From Chrysomallon squamiferum (Eukaryota > Mollusca > Gastropoda > Neomphalida > Peltospiridae), in contig CM022668.1 in the NCBI GenBank assembly GCA_012295275.1, forward strand, positions 13,938,022 through 13,983,021: a DNA stretch of 45,000 nucleotides. The letters are read 5' to 3'. Made by a program: the position numbers and the translations under genes. Position 1 is the first letter of the stretch; each line of letters opens with the position of its first letter. The notes beneath the pieces are model-generated. The model saw only the letters and a list, made by a program, of their open reading frames with translations, was not told where the DNA came from and searched no databases. This document shows positions 12,694 through 24,196 of the stretch, piece by piece.

Positions 12694-12892
12694 TTATGCT
12701 GCCCATACAAACTATGCAGTATATATATAGCATGGGAACTATGATATATACAGATATATACTCTAACAACACACACACACACACACACACACATATATTT
12801 ATACTGCCTATACAAACTATGCAATATATATATGGGAACTACACAAACACAGATATATACTCTAACCACACACACACACACACACATCTGAA
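12655..12892. repeat. tandem ~100-bp units separated by (CA)n
   Basis: (CA)n at about 12662-12690, 12768-12793 and 12868-12887 alternate with two copies of a unit containing TATTTAT(G/A)CTGCC(C/T)AT, ACAAACTATGCA(G/A)TATATATAT, GGGAACTA and CAGATATATACTCTAAC. The unit and its CA run appear to have been duplicated together. Confidence 0.8.
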
Positions 12893-14050
12893 ATACCGAA
12901 ACCGATAATAAAATAAATTAATCTGCTCTCATACAAATTTATAAATACTTTCATTTATGATATTAAAAAAGAAATCGTGAATGATACATTAGTAACTACC
13001 CCTATACTGAATGTTACTGCGGGTATATGGGTGTTGGGTAACAGGCTGGGTAGACTATGTCAACAAACTTTGCAAAGAATGTTTTGCATGAGTGGGCTCA
13101 CAGAAATCTGATATTGAGAAAGGACTGGTTTAAACGCTGGCAATGAAAATCCACCTCCATTTCATGGAGCTTTTTTTTTTTGCTTTTTTTTTTTTTTTAA
13201 ATCTTGCATAAGAGATAGATTTAGAAATCCTGCTTTGTGATTTTCTTTTTTATTATTGTTATTATTATTCTGGGTTTTTTTTTTTAGGTTTGGAGAATTG
13301 AAGATGATGTTGTAGTTGTTGGTGTCCATTACTTGAGTGTTATATATATATATATATATATTTATATATACACACATATTTTAGGGGGGGTGTTTTAGTG
13401 TTGATGTTATGGGGGTTTTTTTGTGTTATTTTTGTTGTTGTTGTTGTTGTTTTTAAGTGGATGGTTATTATTATTTGTTCTGGCATTTTGCAGTTGCTTT
13501 TTTTTTAGGATGTCAAAGGTGGGTGTGGTTTTGTGGGGTGAGGAATTATTAATATTATTGTAAGTTGCTGTTGTCGTTTGTTTGTGGTGGTCGTTTTTTT
13601 TTTTTTTTTTTTAACAATAATTATTAAAAAAAAATTTATTAAACTGCCAGACTTATGGTTTCTAATATTTCAGTACATGTTCACTAAGATCATAAATATA
13701 TTCATGTACAGACAAAACTGGTTTTAATAATAATAATAATAATAATAATAAAATAATATAAAAATATATATATATATAATGATAATAATTTGTATTTTCT
13801 AAAATCTATCTATTTTAATATCATTACGACTTAAAAGTGTTTTGATATGTCATCTACTTTATTTTTTTATTTTTTATTTTTATTTATACTTATATTTATT
13901 TTTTATATATATTATGTGCTTTTTATTTTTATTTATATTATGCGCTTTTTATTTTTATTTTTTTTTTATTATTATTTATATTTATAATTATGTGCTTTTT
14001 ATTTTTATTTTCATTTTATTTTATTTTTTTATTTTTTTTATTTATCGGTT
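12893..14050. other. T-rich intergenic DNA with homopolymers
   Basis: 12990-13165 is of ordinary complexity without a coding signal. 13170-13620 is dense in T and TTG/TTA runs. (AT)n lies at 13341-13361 and (AAT)n at 13722-13750. 13861-14045 is very T-rich and holds three copies of AT(G/T)(T/C)GCTTTTTATTTTTATT (about 13912, 13940 and 13990). No gene. Confidence 0.5.
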
Positions 14051-14528
14051 TCCCAGGCGATAAAAGCAAGTGCATTTCAAGAGGAACCTCGCTTTCAACC
14101 TTTCACCTGCGCTGTACACCAAAAAGGAAAAGGAAATGTTTTGACTAGATTTCGTCCACAGGTTAGTGAGTAACAGACGACATTCTTGTCAATTTCACGC
14201 CTGAAATCTACACGTGTTGGACACCTGTCTGGGATCCGGGGGGGTCGGGACAGACGTACGACTTATGCACGTGCCTGTCAACATGCGTACATTTCCGCAA
14301 TTTAAACTGCACGTGTGTGATCGCATAGCTAACTATAACTAGCGTGCGTTAAATCGTAAAAATACACTAAAGTGGACGATCGGTATTTCTGGGACACTGT
14401 TGTTAGTCGAACATAATCACGGTTCAATCACTGCGCTTATCTATTTTTAGATCGATGAGTTAAAAAGATTTCGTAAAGCTTTAACAATAAAAAAAAAAAA
14501 AAAAAAAAAAAAAAATCAAAATGCTTAC

Positions 14529-14616
14529 CTTTTTTCTCGGCACCTTGGGACCAAATCGGGCTCCAAACCCCGATGATGATGATCGCCAGTAAATATGGCC
14601 CTGCTTCAAACCTCAT
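14529..14616 (-). CDS. signal-peptide first exon of an unidentified secreted or membrane protein (partial)
   Basis: I do not recognise the gene. The exon reads MRFEAGPYLLAIIII then GVWSPIWSQGAEKK plus one base, and ends at a strong donor, G|GTAAGC. Residues 7-24 form the hydrophobic core of a probable signal peptide, with cleavage plausible near the QGA at 24-26. An in-frame ATG ten codons upstream (at 14646) could also start the protein; I chose the downstream one because it leaves a better-proportioned signal peptide. The sequence around it (about 14050-14830) is richer in CpG than any neighbour and a consensus CRE lies about 160 bp upstream, which suits a promoter and first exon. Later exons must lie to the left on the minus strand, at lower coordinates. 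None could be joined in phase, so the intron is long or the exon call is wrong. Confidence 0.4.
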
Positions 14617-14772
14617 GCCGATTGGTAATATCCCTATTAGTTGCACAGTTTATGTCAACTGGCAGAGTTTTCGTTTTTACTGAAGTACATTCGCAGAAAG
14701 CAATTAACTAGCACAACACTTAAAACACGTTGATACACCACACTGCTTTCTAAATGACTTTGCTACTTCGCC

Positions 14773-14780
14773 TGACGTCA
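14773..14780 (-). promoter_or_regulatory. consensus CRE (TGACGTCA) upstream of the signal-peptide exon
   Basis: A perfect palindromic cAMP-response element, TGACGTCA, about 160 bp upstream of the minus-strand ATG at 14616, inside a GC-richer island. In animals such sites near a start bind CREB/ATF factors. Function is inferred from sequence and position only. Confidence 0.4.
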
Positions 14781-14830
14781 CTTATCTCCCGTACGGAAGA
14801 CACCGAGGAATTCCGACAAATTCCGAAAGA

Positions 14831-16091
14831 GCCTATACATAAAGGAAAAAAAAAGGACACGACACTATTTTCTAAATAACTGTTCTCGTTTTATACCACA
14901 CCTCAACTGAAAGGACAAAAACATATGAATTGTCAATTTTAAAACTTAAAACGGATGTAAATCAAACAGAAAACGATGTTTTTATTTGTTTAATGAAAAT
15001 TTATTTCTCAATATAGGTTTTATTTAGCCATATTTTTATGAAAGATGTTAACAGTTAAAACGTGAGGTCTTTGACCTTGCGTTTTTTTTATTTATGTGCA
15101 CTAAAATGAAAATAATTGATTTTAATATTATTATAATTACACCATAACGTCGTGCTTAGGTGTCAGAATATGTTGACATTTACTTACAACTGATATGTTT
15201 ACGAATTTACCGATTATATAATGCGTATACGCATACATAAGTATACATACACAATACTTCAACACACGCACGTAACACGTACAAGTAATGCATACGTGCG
15301 TGTGCGTGTGTGTTTGTATGTCTGTGTATGTGATTGTGTATATGTCTACAAGTTGTAGTTCGAGGAAATCTCCAGACTGCATAGTAAATATCTAAAACTG
15401 TAAATAGAAAAATACGTATAACATTTAAATTTGATTTAAATTCAGCACTCTAATTAAACTATTATGAGTTATTTTGATCGAATGGAAATATACTTTCGCA
15501 ATGCTGTAACGCCATTGTTTAACAGAATATTATATATATACATACATATATAGAGTCGCACATATATATATATATAAAAATTCGGACTGTCTGTTTTAAA
15601 CAAAAATAATAATTACAAATTTTGAAAAGACATATTAAAACGAAACGGCCCAAGGCTCATAACTATTCTATAAATTATATCATAGACTTCTTTGATGTCT
15701 AAGAGAATAAATAAACAAACAAACAAACAAACAAACGAATGAACAAATAAATAAATAATATATATTTATTTATTTAGTTATTTATGTTTTAATTACAGTA
15801 ATTATTATTATCATTTCAGTATTATCATTCTTCGTTCTGCTATATTTCATTTTCTTCTTTGTATTCGTTGTTGTTATTGTTGTCGTCTTATTTACTGTAT
15901 AAAAATATTGCCCATCATGTTCTTTACTGAATAAGATGTTCAAAGTTCAAGTGGTAATCATATTTTCATCAGATATGACCTCTTCCTATCATTACAACCA
16001 CTCGACATGTTTTTGTTTTTTTATGATATGAATTTTATTTCTGTTCTGTAAACAGATTATACTAGCGTACAGCAGAATAATATGTTGTAAA

Positions 16092-16135
<44 letters not shown>

Positions 16136-16872
16136 CATTATTATTACTGTTGTCGTTGTCGTCGATGTTATTATTATAGTCGTCATCTTTTATTTATTGC
16201 CAGCCTTATGACATAATTATTTTAAATTTTTATAATGCATTTTTTTTTTTTTTTATCAGTGTTGCTTTTTATAGATATATATAGATATATATAATTTATC
16301 CAATGTAAATATTTTTAAGAGGAAAGCATATTGCACAGATTTATACTAATATTACTAGCATGAGCTCTGACGGTCCTCGATGATATCCCGTTCCAGCTGA
16401 AATATTGCTCATCATAGCCTATAATGCTGTCTACGGCCTAGCGCCACTGTTTCAGAGTTAATGTTCCTTAGAGGCGCAATGACCTGCAAGAAAAAAATCA
16501 TTCTTTGTGTGTCCTTTGCACTATCCTATTTCTGTGCAATTTACTCTCTTCCAGTCTAAAGTTACATATTAAATTAGTAAGTGATTCGCTTTCCTTCCTT
16601 CCTTTATTTTAATTTTTTTTTTTTTTTTTTTTTTTTTTTGGGGGGTACGATATTTGATGTGTAGGCTGGACCTTTAAAGCCTTTTTGTTCAGCTCGTTCT
16701 GTTAGGATCATTTGCAGCAATTGTTATTTTTATTCGTTTTTATGAGTATGTACAAGTGTCGTATGTGATATATATATATCTGTATGTATGTATGTATATG
16801 TTACATGAAAGAAAATGCCAACCAGTTGAAATCATTTCCTGAATCATGTAATTATAATATTCAGAATAGAAC
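14831..16872. other. AT-rich intergenic DNA with microsatellites
   Basis: Contains GT/TG-rich sequence near 15296-15346, short (AT)n at 15530-15575, AAAC/AAAT runs at 15708-15760, (ATT)n at about 16097-16145 and poly-T at 16610-16640. 16350-16500 is of ordinary complexity and might be an old repeat copy. No gene is supported. Confidence 0.45.
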
Positions 16873-17105
16873 GGGAAAAAAATGTTTTATTTAACAACAG
16901 TCACAATTCAGAGGAAACCCACTGCTGCCATCTCCTTCCAGTTAGCAGAAAGTAGTCTTTAATATGAACCAACCCAAAAACAGTGTAATACATACTACAT
17001 GTACTGACTGGAATGAGAAATACTTTAAGGTGTCCACCAACAGGGACTGATCTGAAGACTTGTCATACAGTAAGTAGATGCTTTACCATTGAGCAGTATT
17101 GCTCT
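16873..17105 (-). mobile_element. tRNA-derived SINE-like element (minus strand)
   Basis: Read on the minus strand it starts with a tRNA-like head: A-box-like TGCTCAATGGTAAAGCATC near 17095-17077 and B-box-like TCTTCAGATCAGTCCC near 17060-17044. The body follows, with TTTCTGCTAACTGG and GGCAGCAGTGGGTTTCCTC, then the tail GTTAAATAAAACAT. This head-body-tail order is that of a molluscan SINE-like repeat I recall; the body words recur at 9841-10015. The pol III boxes are degenerate, so it is probably inactive. Confidence 0.5.
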
Positions 17106-19102
17106 GTTTTATGTAACAGTGATACTAATCTTGATTTGAATTAAAAATGTTATATCTACTAAGAGATTTTTTTTCTCTGATTGTGCTGCACCCATATCAA
17201 AGAAAAGATAAAAACAGTAACAGTACAAAATATTTATTATCAAAGTGTATATTACAATATTTTCAAGAGCAAATATAAATAAATATATGTTTCTGAAATA
17301 TATGTAAACGGTTCAAACTAAAAGATATGTCACATAATAAAAATTAAATAAAACAAAATTAATAGAAAACAGTGTTTATCATGTCTTCTTATTAATTTCA
17401 TTTTTATTTATTTATTTATTTATTACATCAAAGAAAATGAATGTTTAATACATATATGTAAAAGTCAAAACATCATGTCATGTATACATGTAACTCATTT
17501 TGGCATAAGGAGTCACATTCACAATGAAGTTAAACTTTTATACCAAACTTTTAACAACAGGATGAAGTAAAACATTTTCTTAAATATTTTTGTTTTATTA
17601 ATATTTATGTATTTTCACTTATTTATTCATTTAGCTATTTATTTATTTATTTGTTTATTACTATTATTATTACTATTATTATTATTATTTTCTTTTTTTT
17701 TTTTTGATTATGTACCTGGAACATATGGCTTACAAAATAATGATTTTCAATATGTAATAATACACTACTTTTTAAATTTGTCAGTATCATGAAATAATCT
17801 GTTATGTAATTATAATTTTACTAAAATACTAATACATTTGACAAACAATATTTAAATTAGATTTCTTTTTTCTTTTTTTTTTTTTTTTTTTACCTTACAA
17901 AATAGTTAGAAAAAAGTAAAGAATAGAAACTTGACTAAAATGCATAAATTAATCGTTAGACACAAGTAAAGAAAGACAACTCTTATGAACTTTAAATACT
18001 GAAAAATAATAACAGAACATTAGGAATATTCTAAGTTTTTGTCAGCAAAAAAACAACAAAAAAAAAAAAAAAAAAAAAAAACCCAGAAAAAAATTTAAAA
18101 TTTAAAAAAAAAAAACAGGTTTGAACATTAGCACTTACATTTTGATAATAACACTGAAAAAAAAATAAAAAATAAAAAATAAATAAAAATATCAAAGTTG
18201 AATTATTATGCACTAAGCAATCTACAAGCAATTTATTATGCAAAATTATTACATTTTATCAGACACCAGTAATAGGTAATACAGAAAATAAAAATGGAAA
18301 TATGTATACGAGAAAGATTAACACGGAAATTATAGAAGTTCTACAGATATAAAATTAACAATGTAATGACTAGAATGACTTGTTTGATTTACAAACAGAA
18401 AGCATTCTTCAGAACTTCTGAAAAGGGATCATTTTAGTAAAGAAAAGATTGATTATTATTTCCTCTGCAAGCGCAGGTACCTAACATAATAAATCATAAT
18501 TTAAAAAAAACCCATTTAATTCATATCTCTGTAAAATAAATTTGAAAACAATTAACAAAGTAGTTAACACTCACTTGATGAAATCTTGTTGGCTCAGTTT
18601 CATTTAAATTTTATTTCATTAATATTAATTTAGTGTTTATTCATTAGCTAATGGTCATTTAATGCAATAATAATACTGCTATATTTTAAGACTGAAATAT
18701 CCATCAGAAAATAATATCGACTCTCTCAAGTTTTTTCTACATTTAAACTGTTAATCATAGTCCTATCATAAAGATTTTTGTTATTAATATTATTAAATGT
18801 CCATTCACTACACTGAATAATATATTACATTAACAACACTTTTGATCACTTGTAGATTTTGGAGTATTTGTAATAACAATATTTTCACTTTTAAAGGAAT
18901 ACATACACATCTAAAACAATGTTTTTTGCTTTCTTTTCTTTATTCTGTGTGTGTGTGTGTGTGTGTGTACAGGTTTTGAAAGAGCATTACTAACAGAAAT
19001 ATTTTATTTATATGAACCAGCTTTAAAATTTATGATATGTCTTAAAAACAGCATTAACATCATTCAGTTTGCTGTTTGGGAAAAAGTTGAGTAAAAATTT
19101 AC
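17106..19102. other. AT-rich DNA downstream of the SPFH gene
   Basis: (TTTA)n at 17401-17424, (ATT)n at about 17660-17690, poly-T at 17868-17891, poly-A at 18057-18081 and (GT)n at 18946-18968. This lies 3' of the minus-strand SPFH gene. Part may be its 3' UTR, but no single polyadenylation signal stands out. No other gene is seen. Confidence 0.45.
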
Positions 19103-19231
19103 ATCTTGTATTTAAAACAAAGACATATCTGTGAATATTGTCTGGTCTCTTAAGTCTGTTATCTCCAAAACATAAAAAAAAATATATATATGTGAAATAA
19201 TGTAAGATACACACAAATATCAATATCCCTT
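19103..19231 (+). repeat. dispersed ~125-bp repeat, copy 1
   Basis: Shares TTTAAAACAAAGACA, GTGAATATTGTCTGGTCTC, TTAAGTCTGTTATCTC, GTGAAATAATGTAAGAT and CACACAAATATCAATATC, in the same order and spacing, with 22238-22363. This copy lies in the 3' flank of the SPFH gene and the other in one of its introns, in the same orientation. Family unknown. Confidence 0.85.
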
Positions 19232-20192
19232 AAGTAGAAAAGGATCATTATCTAACACAAAAAATCCCTAGATATATTTTTAAAGTAGACAAGATCCTGC
19301 AATAATTATTATTAGAAAAAAATGAAATAAAATTGTCTAATATGAAAAAACCCGTATGTTTCATTAAAAACACATGAAAAAATCCTACATCCCATATCTA
19401 GGATGTTTTATTTTAAAATTGTCAAATATCAAAAAAATTATATTTGTTATTTAAAAGTCTATAAAAAAATATTTTATTTATTATGCCCTATATCATTACT
19501 TACAGAGGAAGAAAAAAAAGTAAAGAAAAGAAAAGAAAAGAAAAATAAAAACAAAAAGAAATATATATTTGATTTGAAAAAAAACCTGTTAACATCTAAT
19601 CCAAAAATATCCTGTAGCTATTATTTAAAAGAGATAAAATTATTTTACATCTAAGGTGCTGTAATTTTAGTTTACAAAAAAAAAAGAATAATAAATAAAT
19701 AAAATAAATAAATAACAATTTAAGACCTGATATTAAAGAAATAGACTAGATATTAAAAAAAAGAAAAGAATAATAATACTTCTAAACATAAAATAATGTG
19801 TATATTATTATCAAAACTGCTGAAAAACAGTATATAAAAAATGTTACAAAAAAGTGGAAATGTACACAAGAATTATAAACTTTAGTATCAAAGTAAACAG
19901 TATAGGCATTATTACAATTTGTCAAACAAATATACACACATATATATATATATATACATATATAAAAGATGGAAATTCAAGAGACTTTCTTATGTTTCAC
20001 TACCACCTGGACATTTAAGTAGAATTCTTATCCATGCACTAATGTTCAGAAATTATAGAAAAAAAAAAATAAAATAAAAAAGAGATAAAATAATAAAAGA
20101 TGATTTACATGAGAAAAAAAAAAAAAAATAAAAAAAAATAAAAAATAAAAAAAATAAGTGATAACCGCAAAAAGTCACCAGAGGCTGAGTCC
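19232..20192. other. A-rich 3' flank of the SPFH gene
   Basis: Very AT-rich with A-rich runs at 19505-19560, 19675-19715 and 20055-20155 and an (AT)n at 19940-19957. On the minus strand this would be the 3' UTR and terminator region of the SPFH gene. No coding sequence is seen. Confidence 0.45.
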
Positions 20193-20453
20193 TCACAAAT
20201 TGCCAATGATCCTCTGCTGGAAGTCGACAGTGAGATGAATGTTCTCGAGGTTGTTGAGAGTCCTCAGGTAGTCGAAGCTGCTCTTGTACTGCTGGTCGGT
20301 GATGTTGAGGCGACTGTAGAGGATCTTCAGCCCTTCGCTTCTCGCCATCACAATCGCTGCGGTGTAGTTGGCCTCTGATGTTCTGGTGATCAGCGACGAC
20401 TGTGCTGTTGCGTTTTGACTTATTTCAACAGCTTCGTTTTTGATCTTGCGAAC
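20193..20453 (-). CDS. SPFH gene, last coding exon
   Basis: Eighty-six codons plus stop after acceptor CCTCAG|GTTCGC. Encodes the rest of the helical tail, with the three NxT sequons, and a C-terminal hydrophobic patch ending FQQRIIGNL. Its codons are clearly more GC-rich than the flanks. Confidence 0.88.
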   Translation of the reverse strand, partial: VRKIKNEAVEISQNATAQSSLITRTSEANYTAAIVMARSEGLKILYSRLNITDQQYKSSFDYLRTLNNLENIHLTVDFQQRIIGNL

Positions 20454-23020
20454 CTGAGGAATAAATTTAAATGATGATGATGAGAAAATCGAAAAAAACA
20501 ACACATTTTGCTGGATATTTCTGAACTTTGTGAAGTTTTAGATTATAATTTTATGAAAAAAGAAAGAAAACAAGAAATTCACAGGACATGTTATTAAAGA
20601 CATGTTAGCAGCCTTCAGTGAAAAACTATTTTTTTAAACCAACAAATAATTCAGTTAAAATTATTTTAGAATAAAATAACAGCAGAAAAAAACAAAAAAA
20701 TTAGAAAAAATAGAAAAAAAAAACTGGAAATTTAACAGGTTTTTTTTTTTTTTTTAGTTTGTTTTTGAAATAACGTAAATTTTTTCTAAGTAATTTTTTA
20801 TTTTAAATATGCAGTCACTGGTTCATGCACGCCTTACCTGAGCATCTGTGTTCTTTCTGATAATCTGAGCTTCTTGAAGCAGGAGCTCTCTTGCAGAATC
20901 TTCTTGTAAAGTCAGAGCTCGCAGGAATCTGTCTTTGACATCGCCAGCAATGTTCACCTGTCCCATCTGAAAGTGACGGACGTCAACAAACAGGCCTTTG
21001 TCTGTCTGGCTGTTACATGTTGAGTAAGGTTTACAACCTACGTCACAAGCTAGGGAGATTTTTAAAAAAATGACGATTTCAAAAAATCGAAAATAAAAGT
21101 ACGTTTTGTTGTAAGCTACTAACATAAAGAAATAAAGTTGAAAAATAAAATAATATTATTTATTTTTTTTTTTTTTTTTTTTTTGGTTTTCTTAATAATT
21201 ATTTTATGAATATTTCTATATACATACTTATTTGAAAGAATTTACAAAGCTTTACTCTTTATTTTTTTTTTTTTTTTTATGCTGTATCATATCTCACAGA
21301 AAATTGTTCCAATATTATACTCCAAAACATTTTCATTCACCATAAAAATCTTGTAGTTTTTCTTTCTTTTTTTTTTTTTTTTTTTTTTTTAAAACTTTTT
21401 GGTAATATAATTATAGAATTTTAATTTTTTTTTTATTTTTATAAGTCAAGACACCAGATTGAGATAAGCATTATTCTAAAATTAAACTAAATCTGTAGGT
21501 CTGAACTCAACAATTCCAAAAAAGCTTTAGGATTAAGTTTAGCTTTTTGCTTTTTAACACAAAGAAAAATGAGAAGTCTTACAATTCTGGAATTTGGAGT
21601 ATTTTGTGCTCAGCATTATTGTATTTTTGTGATTTAGATTTCCAGATTTATGACCGAAAACCTTAAAATGCAAATCTAGTCCTCAGAATTCCTTATTTTA
21701 AACTATTTACTGTTTATTTATGTCTAATTCACTTCAGTTGTGTCTTTTATTGATTTTGTTACTTACTTAGTTTACAAAATATGCTAGAGTTTATATTTTT
21801 TTGTTCAACATGAAACACACTCATTCATCAAAATTGCAACAAATATTCAAAAATTCAAACATCCTGAAACTCAAACTTATTTGCTCTTCTCTTCAAGTTC
21901 AAATCATCGAAGTTCGACTGTGTTTAAACAATAAACAGAAGGACAAATGTAGCTGGCAAAACTAACCAAACTCAAAGGCTTTGCAGTCTTTGTTACAACA
22001 TCGTCCTCCAAGTCGCTGGCGCACAGCCTTGTACATCGCAGCTTCGACATCCTCTCTACGACTAATGAACTCTCGAGTCGTGAAACTTGGAGCTTCTCCC
22101 TAGAAAAAAAAAAAAACCCAAAACAAAACAACTTAGTTTTTAAAAAAGAAGAAACATACACTTGCTAATACTAGCTTGCCCACACACATTTGTATGTGAG
22201 CTCTGTTGAATATATTAAGGGTGGCCCATAATTACATGTTGAATTTAAAACAAAGACAAATCAGTGAATATTGTCTGGTCTCTTAAGTCTGTTATCTCAA
22301 AAGCATTAAAGAAAATTATATATGTGAAATAATGTAAGATTCACACAAATATCAATATCGACTGTGTACTGAATTCACTGAAATATCCCAGCCTGACGTG
22401 GTCCATTCATTATCAAAGAAAACTGAATCAACAAACTGTAACAAAAGACAGTGTTCAGAACACATCATGGTTCCTGTCGATGTTTTATAAATTTACGTTT
22501 TATGCTTATTTATTCTAAAATCAGAGAGCATTCAGCTGACAATACAGTTAATGATAGATATCCCTTTATGTGGAGTAATTCATCTGACTGCCATGGAAAT
22601 AAAAACTCATATTTCTGAAACAAGTAAAAATATTTTTAATCAAATTAGAGTGATGGAACTGTTCAGTTACAAGCTGCAACTGATTTAGACTGGTTTTTAA
22701 ACTGTATCCAAAATGACTGATGTCATTCTGATATTTTTACAAATTAAATTCTCTCTCTGATGAACACACACGTACACTTCAGACAAATTTATTTACCTTC
22801 AGTGCATCTACAGCACTAGTTTTCACAACACCCTGGTAATTCACATCATACTGTCGGTGAAGGTAAGGTAAATCCTCTTTCCTCAGAAAATATTGGAAGG
22901 ACACATCAATATTTACCTGAAAAAAAAAAAAATGAAAAAAAAAGATAGATCACTGTTAAAAAAAAATAAAAAAAAAAAAATAAAAAAAAAAAAATAAAAA
23001 AAAAAATAAAATAAAATAAA

Positions 23021-23077
<57 letters not shown>

Positions 23078-24088
23078 TAAATAAAAATGTCTTTGATGAT
23101 AAATAGGTTCAAAAAAAGTAATAAAAATTTTTAAAAAAATTATTTTTCAATATGTCAGTGAGAATGATCTAACTTAAATCCATCTGTGGAAGCACTATCA
23201 TCTGAATATCTATCCCAGACATAATTTATCACAATTCAAATTTCAAAGCTTTAATCATAAACAGATGATACATCTTGACCTGGATAAAATTCTCAAGTTG
23301 TTTGTCATGATTTAAAGGAGATTTAAGCAAATGAGGTCTGTGAAACAAATTGCTCAAAGAACAACAAAACATGTTCTTAATAATTTAGTGTGTTTTCCAA
23401 ATCCACAAATTCTGAGATTAATATAAAATACTGTTTTACAAACAAGAAGTAGTCAACTTTCACTACTCAATGCATACAGGGCAAACCTTCACTTATGTAA
23501 AGTCTACTGTCACACTATCAGACAGACAAACAAAAAGAAACATATGTGTTCTTTACCTCTAGTTTATCTTTAGTGAAAACTGCAAGGTCCTCTAGGAACT
23601 CAAAATGGGCATCAGCTCGAAAAATCTTGAATTCGTAATCAGGTCCCAACATGTATTTCCCACCTGAATAAACCTTGCTTGTGTCAACCGTGCCAGTAGA
23701 CTTCCTTCTTGCAAATCCATACTGAAATAATAATAATAATAATTAAAAATATATATATTTAACATTTAAACATTTCAGGCTAATTCCCAATCAGACACTA
23801 CTCCAATACAGATTTATGAAAAAGTGGAATTTCTTTTCTGTTTATGGGAAGGTGCATGTATAAACTGCTATTGGAGTAGGAGTAGGTTACTTCCTCTCAC
23901 AGGTGTGTCTTACTGGGTGGTGTGGATATGGCAGGACATTTGTGAACCCAGCTTGGGTTGGTAGTTATAGGAAACGTGTCTGTGTAGGTACAGCATTGTC
24001 AGCGCAAACAACAGCTGCAGTCACATCCTTCTTTGCCTCCCGTTTAAATATAGCATTGATCTCAAAGTATCACCAAACACAAAACACA

Positions 24089-24124
<36 letters not shown>

Positions 24125-24164
24125 CACACAACACACACACATGCACATACACACTCACCTTCTC

Positions 24165-24196
<32 letters not shown>

